From assembly GCF_900302475.1 (NCBI RefSeq), contig NZ_OMOQ01000002.1:1-64000 (forward strand): 64,000 nucleotides of DNA, given 5' to 3'. Source of the stretch: Defluviimonas aquaemixtae (GTDB lineage Bacteria; Pseudomonadota; Alphaproteobacteria; Rhodobacterales; Rhodobacteraceae). A program made the translations under genes and the position numbers. The notes beneath the pieces were generated by a model. That model saw nothing but the letters and a program-made list of their open reading frames with translations, was not told where the DNA came from and made no database searches. Position 1 is the stretch's first letter. Each line of letters begins with the position of its first letter. Positions 37,310-45,815 of the stretch are shown piece after piece.

Positions 37310-38211
37310 TGCACCTCCCTCAGGCTTCGCAGCGCCGCCGCGCGGGTCGCCCAGAAGGCCACGATAGCCGTCAGCGGCGGAATTGCCAGCGGCCAGAGCC
37401 AATGCAGTCCCTGAAAGCCTAGGCCGGTAAGAAAGCCGCCCGCCCCGGACACCGGCGGCAGAAGCGCAACCGCCACCATGCCCGCGACAGTCCCCCCCGC
37501 CGCGCCCGCCGTGGCCCGCAGCGTGAAGCGCCGAACGAAGGCCCGTGCGATGGTAACGTCGCGGGCGCCGACGAGCCGAAGCACCTCGATCACCTGCTTG
37601 TTGGCGTAAAGCGCGGCCTGTGCGGCAAGCGTCACCATGGCGGCAAGCGCGCCCGCGATCAGGCCGAGCGACAGCAGCCCCAGCGACCGGATGCGCCCGG
37701 CCGCGTCGACAAGAGGCTGGCGCCAGCGCAGATGATCATCGAGCGTCGCGGCCGGCACCTCAGCCGCAAGCCTGAGCCTCAGCCCTTCGGCGTCGAAATC
37801 CTCGCCGATCTCGGTGATCTCGACCAGCCGCGGAATGGGCAGCGTCTCGATCGGCAGGCCGGGGCCGAACCACGGCGCGAGCAGACCGCGCATCTCGTCT
37901 TCGCTGAGCGCGCGGGCCGGGCCGGCGCCCGGCGTCACCGACAGGATGCCGAGAACCACCTGGACCTGCGCCGCCATCTGATCGGCCGGCGCCGATATGC
38001 GCACCGTGGCGCTCTGGGCGAGCGGCCCCGACCAGCGCTCCGCGAGCCGCCCGGTGGCCAGCGACAGCGCAAGCGCAAAGACCGCGAGGAAGGCCATCGC
38101 CGCCGCCGTCAACACCGTCAGCCAGGCGGTGATCCCGCTCGGCGGTACCACACGGGCGGCGCGCGCATCGCCCACAAGAAGCCCCGCGATGCCCAGAATG
38201 CGCGCCTTCAC
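37306..38211 (-). CDS. ftsX: FtsX-like cell division ABC permease
   Basis: This 301-residue membrane protein has TM1 at about 28-50, a periplasmic domain of about 110 residues, and three C-terminal helices, as in FtsX. The C-terminal part carries the FtsX-family segment ALYANKQVIEVLRLVGARD, which contacts FtsE. FtsEX regulates peptidoglycan hydrolases at the septum. It is coupled by ATGA both to ftsE upstream and plsC downstream. Sequence is Ala/Gly-rich and less conserved than FtsE, which is usual. Confidence 0.87.
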   Translation of the reverse strand: MKARILGIAGLLVGDARAARVVPPSGITAWLTVLTAAAMAFLAVFALALSLATGRLAERWSGPLAQSATVRISAPADQMAAQVQVVLGILSVTPGAGPARALSEDEMRGLLAPWFGPGLPIETLPIPRLVEITEIGEDFDAEGLRLRLAAEVPAATLDDHLRWRQPLVDAAGRIRSLGLLSLGLIAGALAAMVTLAAQAALYANKQVIEVLRLVGARDVTIARAFVRRFTLRATAGAAGGTVAGMVAVALLPPVSGAGGFLTGLGFQGLHWLWPLAIPPLTAIVAFWATRAAALRSLREVQ

Positions 38212-38879
38212 AGTTCCGCCCCCGCAAGATGGAGCCGCCGATCCTTGATACGGATCACCCGCGTCGGGACCTGCGCCTTGGCCGCCCTGATCAGGTTGAG
38301 ATCATGCGTTGCCACAAGGATCGTCGTACCCATCCGGTTGAGTTCCACGAGAAGGCTGAGAAGCCTGAGCGACATGTCCCAGTCGACGTTCCCCGTGGGC
38401 TCGTCGGCCAGAAGCATCTCGGGCGACATAATCACCGCCCGCGCAAGCGCGGCGCGCTGGCGCTCGCCGCCCGACAGCGATGGCGGCAAGCTCTCGCGCT
38501 GCGCCGACAGCCCGACCCAGGCCATAAGCTCGCGCAGCTCGGCCGGATCGGCGTCCCGGTTCGCGACCAACAGCGGCAGCGCCACATTCTCCTCAAGCGT
38601 GAGGTGGTCAAGGAAGCGACAATCCTGATGCACGACGCCGATCCGGCGGCGCAGCCGAGCGATGTCATCGCGGCCCATGTTGTCATGGGACTGACCAAAC
38701 CGCGTGATGCGGCCGGCCTGCGGGACCAGTTCGCCATAGCAGAGCTTCAGGAAAGTCGATTTGCCAGCGCCCGACGGGCCCGTCAGAAAGTGGAACGACC
38801 CCGGCGCGAGCGTCACCGTCATCTCCGCGAGAAGCGGGCTGCCGCCATATCCATGCGCGACCTCGGCGAATTCGATCAC
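38208..38879 (-). CDS. ftsE: FtsE cell division ATPase (GTG start)
   Basis: This 223-residue ABC ATPase has Walker A GPSGAGKST, Q-loop VHQDCRFLDHLT, signature LSGGERQR, Walker B plus Glu LLADEPTGNVDW, and switch His VATHDLNLI. These match FtsE. The frame extends to 38942, but GTG 38879 has a perfect AGGAGG at 5-6 nt and starts the family's usual VIEFAEVAHGY, so it is used. It acts with FtsX at the division site. A zinc-ribbon membrane protein gene is divergent, with 170 bp between them that should hold both promoters. Confidence 0.9.
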   Translation of the reverse strand: MIEFAEVAHGYGGSPLLAEMTVTLAPGSFHFLTGPSGAGKSTFLKLCYGELVPQAGRITRFGQSHDNMGRDDIARLRRRIGVVHQDCRFLDHLTLEENVALPLLVANRDADPAELRELMAWVGLSAQRESLPPSLSGGERQRAALARAVIMSPEMLLADEPTGNVDWDMSLRLLSLLVELNRMGTTILVATHDLNLIRAAKAQVPTRVIRIKDRRLHLAGAEL

Positions 38880-39049
38880 TGCGCCTCCTGACGTCCGGCC
38901 ATGGCCGCCCCGCCCTGACCCGCGATCAATTTTTCGATCCAAACCACAAAGGCTTGGATGGTGACTGTTTGCTTGCTACAACACGTCAATACCAAAGGCC
39001 AGAACGGCCGACCCATTGGATTATGGCTGGTGAAACGGGTCACGACGAC

Positions 39050-40183
39050 ATGCGTTTGAAATGCCCGAGCTGCGGGGCGCAGTACGATGTGGACGAAAGC
39101 GTCATCCCCGACGGCGGGCGCGACGTTCAGTGTTCGAATTGCGGGCACGCTTGGTTTCAACGCTCTGCCGCCCAGCTGAAAGCCGAAGAGGACCACAAGG
39201 CCGAGCTGTCGCGCCGCGCTGAAGCGGAAGCGGAGGAGAAACCGCAACCGGCGGTGGAGGAGGTGCCCGAACCGGAGCCGCCACAGGAACCCGAACCCGC
39301 GCCGGAACCCGAACCTGAGGAGACGACCGCAGAGCCGGAAGCGGCGGAGGCCGCGCCCGAAGCCGGGCTCGAGGAGAGTGTCGCGGAACCCGAAGTGGCG
39401 GAAGCCGCGCCCGAACCCCAGGAGATCGCTGCGGAGCCCGAAGAGGTGGAAACAGCGGAAGCGGTCAGCATTGAGGACGCGGCTGATGTCGAAGCCGCGC
39501 CCGCCGCAGATACCCGTCCCGACGCTGCAGCGACGGATTCCGCTCCGCCCGATGCGGATGAGGACGAAGGAGACGAGGACGAAGAGGGAGAATTCGTCAC
39601 CCCGGTCCCCGAGCGCGTGCGCCGCGAACTCGACGACTCGGTCCGCGACGTCCTCCGCGAAGAAGCGGAGCGCGAGGTGCGCGCCCGCGTTTCGGAAAGT
39701 CAGCCGGTCGAGACGCAAACCGAAATGGGGTTGGCCGCCGCCATCGGCGCGGCTCACGCGACGACCGTCACACCCCAGGAAGCCGTGCGCGACCGGGTCG
39801 CGCGCCTCAGAGGCGACGAAGACGACCTCGACGAGGAGGCGCTTGTGACGCGGGCATCACGGCGCGAGCTTCTGCCCGATATCGAAGAGATCAACTCGAC
39901 CCTGCGGGCAACGTCCGACCGGGGCGACGAAGCCGCTTCCATCGACGCACCGGAAACATTGCGGCGGCGCCGATCGGGTTTCCGACTGGGTTTCTCCACC
40001 GCACTCATCGTCGCGCTTGTCGCGCTCGTGATCTACATCTTGGCGCCGACGCTTTCGGAAACGGTTCCCGCGCTCGAACCCGCACTGTCTGGCTATGTCG
40101 CTGCAGTGGATTCCGCGCGCGCCTGGCTGGACGAAATGATGAAATCGCTGACCGCGTCGCTCAACGGCGACGCGCAGAACTGA
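39050..40183 (+). CDS. Zinc-ribbon membrane protein with acidic Pro/Glu-rich linker
   Basis: This 377-residue protein begins MRLKCPSCGAQYDVDES, with C5, C8, C28 and C31 forming an MJ0042-type zinc ribbon. A long acidic low-complexity stretch (PEPEP and AEAAPE repeats, about 60-190) follows, then a charged helical part and one membrane helix near 325-345 (STALIVALVALVIYILAP), with a short periplasmic tail. Such proteins are common in Rhodobacterales beside ftsE and are of unknown function, possibly linking cytoplasmic partners to the membrane. The start at 39050 is chosen by the ribbon; ATG 39023 would add nine residues and neither has a strong ribosome site. Confidence 0.8.
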   Translation: MRLKCPSCGAQYDVDESVIPDGGRDVQCSNCGHAWFQRSAAQLKAEEDHKAELSRRAEAEAEEKPQPAVEEVPEPEPPQEPEPAPEPEPEETTAEPEAAEAAPEAGLEESVAEPEVAEAAPEPQEIAAEPEEVETAEAVSIEDAADVEAAPAADTRPDAAATDSAPPDADEDEGDEDEEGEFVTPVPERVRRELDDSVRDVLREEAEREVRARVSESQPVETQTEMGLAAAIGAAHATTVTPQEAVRDRVARLRGDEDDLDEEALVTRASRRELLPDIEEINSTLRATSDRGDEAASIDAPETLRRRRSGFRLGFSTALIVALVALVIYILAPTLSETVPALEPALSGYVAAVDSARAWLDEMMKSLTASLNGDAQN

Positions 40184-40379
40184 AATCCGGCACAAGGGGT
40201 CACGGGTTCGCCCGGCCTCTTCGTGTCGCGAACGCCTGTTTCGGTCAGCGAGGCCATGGGCCAATTCGCGATCTCCTACTGGTTCGCTCAGAACACAAAG
40301 CCGCAGTTTGCGCGGGCGGCTCGAACGGCAGGCAGCGGTGCGCCGGCTTCGGGCCCATTGCGGAGAGAAGGAGGAACCG

Positions 40380-40508
40380 TTGACCGCAATCTCGGCCTGT
40401 GCCGCATTTCGGCGTGATCTCTTCGCAGAATCGACTGTCCCGCGGCCGGAATCGGGCATTTCTTTCAGGTATGAACTTCTTCGAGGATCCGACTATGGAA
40501 CTCAATGA
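40380..40508 (+). CDS. Possible 42-codon leader ORF (TTG start) overlapping mttB start
   Basis: In the 311-bp gap between the zinc-ribbon gene and the MttB-family gene, a strong ribosome site AGGAGG (40369-40374) sits 5 nt before a TTG at 40380. The frame runs 42 codons and stops at 40506-40508, 12 bases inside the downstream gene. The peptide has no signal or domain I recognise. The strength of the ribosome site, better than that of the downstream gene, is the main argument for translation. It could be a leader peptide that couples or attenuates mttB translation, or simply chance. The rest of the gap shows nothing I can name. Confidence 0.35.
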   Translation: MTAISACAAFRRDLFAESTVPRPESGISFRYELLRGSDYGTQ

Positions 40509-42045
40509 GCGCAAAAGCAGAGCGGGTGGCCGCGGCGCGCGGCGGGCGCTGCGGTCAGCCCCAGATTTCGCGATGCTGCCCGCGCTGAAGCGCAATTTGC
40601 CGCTCTGCGAGCCGATGGACGGAGACCAAATCGCGCGGATCGACGACGCCTCGATGGCGATCCTTGAGGATGTGGGTGTCGTCTTTCGCGACGAGATCGC
40701 GCTCGAGGACTGGCGCCGCGCGGGCGCAGACGTGAGGGGCGAGCGGGTGCATCTGGATCGGGGCCTCGTACGCGAGTTGATCACGACCATTCCTTCGAGT
40801 TGGACCTACCGCGCCCGCAATCCTGAGCGCAATGTGTCCTTCGGCGGCAATCATTCGATCTTCGTGCCTATGACCGGCGCGCCCTTCCTGCGCGACCTCG
40901 ACGACGTGCGGCGCTGGCCGACGGTCGCCGACCTCAACATGTTCCACAAGCTTGCGCACATGTCGCCTGCCTTGCACTCGACCGCGCATCACATCGTCGA
41001 GCCGATGGACATGAAAGTGAGCCACAGGCATCTCCACATCACCTACTCGTCGATGACACATTCCGACAAGACCTTCATGGGCATGACGACCTCCGGAAAG
41101 AACGCCGAGGACGTGATGGACATGTGCGAGATCCTGTTCGGCGCCGACGTGATGGAGGACACCCCGGTCGTCACCGGCAACTGCAACGGCAACTCGCCCT
41201 TGGTTTGGGACGAGACGATGCTCAGCGCCATGCGCGCCTTCTGCAAGCGAAACCAGCCCGTCCTCTGCTCGCCCTTCGTGCTCGGCGGCGCCAATACCCC
41301 GGCCTCGGTCGCGCCCGCGGTCGCGCAACTCAATGCCGAGGCGCTCTCGGCGCTGGCCTATACGCAAGTGATCCGCAAGGGCTGCCCGGCGATCTACGGC
41401 CATTACCTGTCGACTGTCTCGATGAAATCGGGCGCGCCAATGGCCGGAACGCCGGAAATCAGCCTCATGAACTTCATGATCGGCCAGATGGCGCGATTCT
41501 ACGGCGTGCCGTGGCGCAGCTCAAACACCTTGGGCGGGGCCAAGACCTTCGATGCGCAGGCGGGCTATGAAAGCGCCATGACCTTGAACGCGGTCCTTCA
41601 TGCGGGCTGCAACTACATCTGGCATTCGGCGGGGTGGAACGAGGCGGGGATGCACTGCTCGGTCGCGAAGTTCGTGGTCGATGCCGAGATGTGCGCGATG
41701 GGCTACCGCATGGCCGAAGGCATCCGCTGGGACGACTTCGACGAAGCACTTCGGGCAATCCGCGACGTGGGACCGGGCGGCCACTATCTCGGCCATCCCC
41801 ACACCCAGGCGAATTTCGAACGCGCCTTCTTCTTGCCGAAGCTCTTCGACAACAATTCTATCGAACAATGGCAGGCCGAAGGCTCGGTCGAGATCACTGC
41901 CCGCGCACTCGCCCATGCGAGGAAGCTTCTGCGCGACTACGAGAAACCGAAGCTCGACGATGGCATCGACGAGGCATTGCGCGACTACATCGCGCGGCGC
42001 GAACGGGAAATCCCGGCTGAGGATGCTCTGAACACCGAACACTGA
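40495..42045 (+). CDS. Trimethylamine methyltransferase (MttB) family protein, no pyrrolysine codon
   Basis: This 516-residue protein matches the MttB superfamily (COG5598 type) along its length, for example MAILEDVGVVF near the N-terminus, SRHLHITYSSMTHSDK-like central strands and YIWHSAGWNEAGMHCSVAKF near residues 380-400. The frame has no internal TAG, so it is a non-pyrrolysine member; known ones (MtgB, MtpB) demethylate glycine betaine or proline betaine to a corrinoid protein. No corrinoid-binding protein gene is in the window. Start 40495 has GAGGA 8 nt upstream; ATG 40471 and GTG 40399 are alternatives. Function is probably C1 transfer from a methylated amine, acceptor unknown. Confidence 0.85.
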   Translation: MELNERKSRAGGRGARRALRSAPDFAMLPALKRNLPLCEPMDGDQIARIDDASMAILEDVGVVFRDEIALEDWRRAGADVRGERVHLDRGLVRELITTIPSSWTYRARNPERNVSFGGNHSIFVPMTGAPFLRDLDDVRRWPTVADLNMFHKLAHMSPALHSTAHHIVEPMDMKVSHRHLHITYSSMTHSDKTFMGMTTSGKNAEDVMDMCEILFGADVMEDTPVVTGNCNGNSPLVWDETMLSAMRAFCKRNQPVLCSPFVLGGANTPASVAPAVAQLNAEALSALAYTQVIRKGCPAIYGHYLSTVSMKSGAPMAGTPEISLMNFMIGQMARFYGVPWRSSNTLGGAKTFDAQAGYESAMTLNAVLHAGCNYIWHSAGWNEAGMHCSVAKFVVDAEMCAMGYRMAEGIRWDDFDEALRAIRDVGPGGHYLGHPHTQANFERAFFLPKLFDNNSIEQWQAEGSVEITARALAHARKLLRDYEKPKLDDGIDEALRDYIARREREIPAEDALNTEH

Positions 42046-42064
42046 ATCCAGATCAGCGGCGCCC

Positions 42065-43411
42065 TCACTCTTTCGCCGCGCGCCATTCCATCCAGCGCAG
42101 ATAGGCATTGGCGCCTATCTCGGCGAACGGGGGCGGCGGGAGCTTCGTAGGCTCGTCCTCCGCAGCGAAATGCCGCGTGATGGCGGATGTCCGGCCGCTC
42201 GCGAGTTCCGCCACACCCATCCCCGTCAGCGTGCCGCGCGCGGTGCCTAGACCGTTCTGGACGCAGGCGGCGAAGAGGCCGGGTTCCAGCTCGCGCATCA
42301 CCGACACGCCATTGCGGCTGAGGCAGAGATGCCCGGCCCAACTATACTCCATCCGCACTTCGGTGAGTTCCGGGAAGCGATCGGCGAACTTGCGGCGATG
42401 AATCCTCGCGGCCCGCTCGAGCGCGGCCTTGCTGGCCTCCATACCGGGCCGGAAACTCGCGCAGGTGCGCGTGACGATCCTATCGCCGCCCTGCGCGGCG
42501 TCGATGCGACGCATCGTGGTGCCCATCGGGTCTGATGGCGTGATCCCCCAGCGAGGCCGGCCGCCGAGTTTCTTCAGCGCATCGGCGTCGAGACCTACTG
42601 TCATCGAGGCGTAGAGGAAGATGTGCATCAGCCGTCGCTTCACGAAGCCGAAGCTTTCCAGGTGGCCGTTGTTCGCGAGGATGACCTTGCCCGCCCGCAC
42701 TCTGCCCTTGGGCGTGGTCAGCATCCAGTTCGATCTGTCCCGGATGACCTCTGTTACCGGCGAGCTTTCGTAGACTTGAACCCCGTCCCGGCGCAATCCC
42801 CGCCCCAGCGCCCGGACATAGCCCGCCGGTTGCAGCATCACCGTGCCCGGCGTGTAGAGGCCCGAGACATAGTGGCGGCTGCCGGTCATTTCGTACATGG
42901 CCTTGGCGCCGAGCATCTCGCTGGCTTCGCCGATCTTGGCAAGATGCGCGGCGTAGCTTCGGTTATGCGCGTCGCCCGCCGCACTGGCAGCGCCGTTCAC
43001 CTTGCCGACCGGGTCGAAGAAGGCAGGATCGATGCCGTAATCCTCGACTGCCTCGCGCGCGAAGGCGATGGCGGTGCGGTTGAGCGAGATCATCTCCTGG
43101 TCGCTGGCGGCACCCTTGCCGGCATAGTCGTCCGACGACAGATCATGTGGCAGGTCGATCATGAAGCCTGAATTGCGCCCCGAGGCGCCTTCGGCGAGCC
43201 GCCCGGCCTCCAGCACCGCGATCCGAGCGCCTTTGTCGAGTTGGAGTAGCCGTCGGGCGGCCGAAAGCCCAGCGAAGCCGCCGCCGACGATGGCAATGTC
43301 GACTGTGACGTCCTCTGTCAAGACGACACCCGGTTCCTGTCCCGGCAGAATGGCGCTCCACGCCGCCGGGCCGCGATGGATGGGTAGCCTCCGCGCCTTG
43401 CGCCTCGTCAA
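42065..43411 (-). CDS. FAD-dependent amine/amino-acid oxidoreductase (DAO/PuuB-like)
   Basis: This 448-residue enzyme has the FAD loop VDIAIVGGGFAGLSAARRLL (about 37-56) and the following EGASGRNSGF segment typical of gamma-glutamylputrescine oxidase and DadA-like proteins. No GcvT domain is attached, unlike the two larger dehydrogenases in this window. Its start overlaps the ALDH stop (ATGA, 43408-43411), and it is the last gene of a four-gene coupled operon led by a GntR regulator. In pathway terms it could oxidise a cyclic or N-methylated amino acid (D-hydroxyproline dehydrogenase-like) or a polyamine derivative. Confidence 0.86.
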   Translation of the reverse strand: MTRRKARRLPIHRGPAAWSAILPGQEPGVVLTEDVTVDIAIVGGGFAGLSAARRLLQLDKGARIAVLEAGRLAEGASGRNSGFMIDLPHDLSSDDYAGKGAASDQEMISLNRTAIAFAREAVEDYGIDPAFFDPVGKVNGAASAAGDAHNRSYAAHLAKIGEASEMLGAKAMYEMTGSRHYVSGLYTPGTVMLQPAGYVRALGRGLRRDGVQVYESSPVTEVIRDRSNWMLTTPKGRVRAGKVILANNGHLESFGFVKRRLMHIFLYASMTVGLDADALKKLGGRPRWGITPSDPMGTTMRRIDAAQGGDRIVTRTCASFRPGMEASKAALERAARIHRRKFADRFPELTEVRMEYSWAGHLCLSRNGVSVMRELEPGLFAACVQNGLGTARGTLTGMGVAELASGRTSAITRHFAAEDEPTKLPPPPFAEIGANAYLRWMEWRAAKE

Positions 43412-44907
43412 TCCACGGCCTCGTCTTCATCGTCGCTGAGATCAATCCAGATCGTCTTGATCCGCGTATATTGGTCATGTGCCTGAATGCCGTTGTCGCG
43501 GCCGCCGAAGCCAGACTGCTTGAAGCCGCCGAATGGCGTCGAGTTGTCGCCCTCGCCGAACGAATTGACCGTCACCGTCCCGGCCCGGATCGCCCTCGCG
43601 CCGCGGATAGCGCGCTTGAGGTTAGAGGTGAAGATCGAAGCGGCGAGGCCATATTCGGTATCATTGGCGAGTTCGATCGCCTCCTCTACGCTTTCGACCG
43701 TCAATACAGACAGGACCGGCCCGAAGATCTCCTCGCGCACCTGCACCGCATCTCGATCGGTGATGTCGAGGACCGTGGGTTCGACAAAGCCATCTTTCGC
43801 CTTTCCGCCCATCAACACGTTTGAACCCTTGCCTAGATAGGTGCAGACCTTGTCGAAATGCGCCTTCGACACCAGCGCGCCGACGCGATTGACCGGATCC
43901 AGCGGGTCACCCATCGGCCATTCGCGAACGTGGGCGAGAATGCGTTTCTGCAACTCGTCCTTGATCCCCTTCTGCACGATGAGCCGCGAGGAGGCCGAGC
44001 AGTTCTCGCCCATGTTCCAGAAGGCGCCATTGACGACATGCGCCGCGACCCGGTCGAGGTTCTCTGCATCGTCCAGCACGACGGCGGGGTTCTTGCCCCC
44101 CATCTCGAGCGTGACTTCCTTGAGATTCGATTCGGAGGCGTAGCGAAGGAAACGCCGCCCGGTCTCGGTCGAGCCGGTGAAGGAGATCATGTCGACATCC
44201 CCGTGGCGGCCCAAGGGTTCGCCGACCTCCGGCCCGGTCCCGGTGACGACATTGAAAACGCCCGCAGGCACGCCCGCCTCCATCGCCAGCTCCGCGACCC
44301 GGAGCGCAGTCAATGATGTCTCCTCGGCCGGCTTCACGATCACCGAGCAGCCGGAGGCGAGCGCCGGGCCAATCTTCCAGGCGAGCATAAGAAGCGGAAA
44401 GTTCCACGGCAGAACGAGGCCGACGACGCCGACGGGTTCACGCACGATCATGGCGATGTGGTCGTCGGAGGCCGGCGAGACCTGATCGTAGATCTTGTCG
44501 ATCAGTTCGGCGTGCCACACCAGGCAGTGGATTGTTTCGGGGACATCCACCGTCTCGCAGTCGAATATCGTCTTGCCGCTATCGAGGCTTTCCATCACCG
44601 CAAGCTCGCGCGCATTGCGCTTGAGAAGCTTGGCGAGGCGGATCAGCACCGCCTTGCGCTCTCCGGGATGAAGCCGCGACCAGCGGCCGTCCTCGAACGC
44701 GTCGCGAGCCTTCCCGACGGCGAAATCGACGTCCTTGGCGCCACAGGCCGCGACCTTGGCAAGAACCTCACCGGTCGCCGGGTTGATCGTGTCGAAGGTC
44801 TTGCCCGACATGGCCGGACGGAAAGAGCCGTCGATGAAAGCCTGCGTGGGTAGATTGAGACCAGCGGCGATAGATTTGTATTCTTCGGTCGTCAGAAGAT
44901 CGCTCAT
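43408..44907 (-). CDS. NAD(P)-dependent aldehyde dehydrogenase
   Basis: This 499-residue ALDH has every key residue visible: N169 (LPWNF), K192 (VKPAEE), E268 (LEMGGKNP) and the nucleophile C303 (GENCSASSR). The C-terminal NSFGEGDNSTPFGGFKQSG segment resembles PuuC/gamma-aminobutyraldehyde and 2-oxoglutarate-semialdehyde type enzymes. It is coupled by ATGA to the DapA-like gene upstream and the FAD enzyme downstream. With a DapA-like deaminase next to it, oxidation of a semialdehyde such as 2-oxoglutarate semialdehyde is a sensible guess. The exact aldehyde is not provable from sequence. Confidence 0.9.
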   Translation of the reverse strand: MSDLLTTEEYKSIAAGLNLPTQAFIDGSFRPAMSGKTFDTINPATGEVLAKVAACGAKDVDFAVGKARDAFEDGRWSRLHPGERKAVLIRLAKLLKRNARELAVMESLDSGKTIFDCETVDVPETIHCLVWHAELIDKIYDQVSPASDDHIAMIVREPVGVVGLVLPWNFPLLMLAWKIGPALASGCSVIVKPAEETSLTALRVAELAMEAGVPAGVFNVVTGTGPEVGEPLGRHGDVDMISFTGSTETGRRFLRYASESNLKEVTLEMGGKNPAVVLDDAENLDRVAAHVVNGAFWNMGENCSASSRLIVQKGIKDELQKRILAHVREWPMGDPLDPVNRVGALVSKAHFDKVCTYLGKGSNVLMGGKAKDGFVEPTVLDITDRDAVQVREEIFGPVLSVLTVESVEEAIELANDTEYGLAASIFTSNLKRAIRGARAIRAGTVTVNSFGEGDNSTPFGGFKQSGFGGRDNGIQAHDQYTRIKTIWIDLSDDEDEAVD

Positions 44908-45815
44908 GCTCTTTCCCCCACTTCGATTTCGGCCACGGTGCGCTTCAGGACCCGCACCACCTGTTCCAGCTGCCGTTTGTCATCCTTGTTGAGCGCCTTC
45001 AGCGGCGGACGCGGCGGCCCGGCATGGTGGCCATTCATCTCGACACCGTGCTTGATGCACTGGATGAACTTGCCGCCCTGTTCGAGAACCCGCATGAGCG
45101 GCATCATCGTTGACATGATCCGGCGGCCCTTGTCGAAATTGCCCTCGGCCGCGCAGGCCTTCCAGAGGGCTATGTGCTCGGCGGGCAAGAAGTTCGAGCC
45201 GCCGCAGACCCAGCTTCGCGCGCCCCAGGCGAAGAATTCCAAGGCCTGATCGTCCATGCCACAGGACATCTGGATATGGGGATAGTCGCGGGCAAGAAGA
45301 TGCACCCGATTGATATCGCCCGAGCTTTCCTTGATCGCGCAGAAGTTGCGGCTGCGGCCGACCCGGTCGAGAAACTCCTCGCCCATGTTGATACCCATCC
45401 GGCCTGGGTAGTTGTAGAGCATCACCGGCAGGTCGGCGGCGCGGTCGATGGCGAGCGCGTTCAGCGCGTTCTCCCGCTCCGTCGGCACCGAATAAGGCGG
45501 TGAGCCGACGAGGATCGCATCGGCGCCGATCTTCGCCGCGGCCTCTGCCATTGCGAGCGAATCCGGCAGACGGATCGCAACTGTGCCAACGATCAAAGGC
45601 ACGCGCTTGCCGATGACGTCCTTCGCGAGCTTGGCCATTTCGACCCGTTCTTCCATCGACTGCGCATAGTATTCGCCCGTCGAGCCGCCATTGATGATGC
45701 CGTGCACGCCCGAGGCGATCAGGTGCTCGATCATCTCGGCGAAGGCGTCGCGGTCGATTGACCCGTCCTCACGATGAGGCGTTATGACCGGTGTGTAGAT
45801 GCCTTCGAACTTCAT
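44904..45815 (-). CDS. Dihydrodipicolinate synthase/N-acetylneuraminate lyase family (DapA-like)
   Basis: This 303-residue TIM-barrel aldolase has the family marks GGSTGEYYAQS (GxxGE), the YNYPGRMG tyrosine segment and the Schiff-base lysine in AIKESSGD. True DapA is usually nearer 290 residues and encoded with housekeeping genes; this one lies in a catabolic operon, so a 1-pyrroline-4-hydroxy-2-carboxylate deaminase (HypD/LhpC) or keto-acid aldolase role is more likely. ATG 45815 has GGGGAG upstream and makes an ATGA overlap with the GntR gene; a longer frame to 45917 lies inside that gene. Coupled to ALDH downstream. Confidence 0.87.
   Translation of the reverse strand: MKFEGIYTPVITPHREDGSIDRDAFAEMIEHLIASGVHGIINGGSTGEYYAQSMEERVEMAKLAKDVIGKRVPLIVGTVAIRLPDSLAMAEAAAKIGADAILVGSPPYSVPTERENALNALAIDRAADLPVMLYNYPGRMGINMGEEFLDRVGRSRNFCAIKESSGDINRVHLLARDYPHIQMSCGMDDQALEFFAWGARSWVCGGSNFLPAEHIALWKACAAEGNFDKGRRIMSTMMPLMRVLEQGGKFIQCIKHGVEMNGHHAGPPRPPLKALNKDDKRQLEQVVRVLKRTVAEIEVGERA

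Noticed and set aside
40495..42045. Pyrrolysine-containing MttB
   Set aside because: There is no in-frame TAG in the gene and no pyl genes in the window.
44904..45815. Biosynthetic DapA
   Set aside because: The gene is embedded in a coupled GntR/ALDH/FAD-enzyme operon, which fits a catabolic deaminase or aldolase better than lysine synthesis, although lysA is a few kilobases away.
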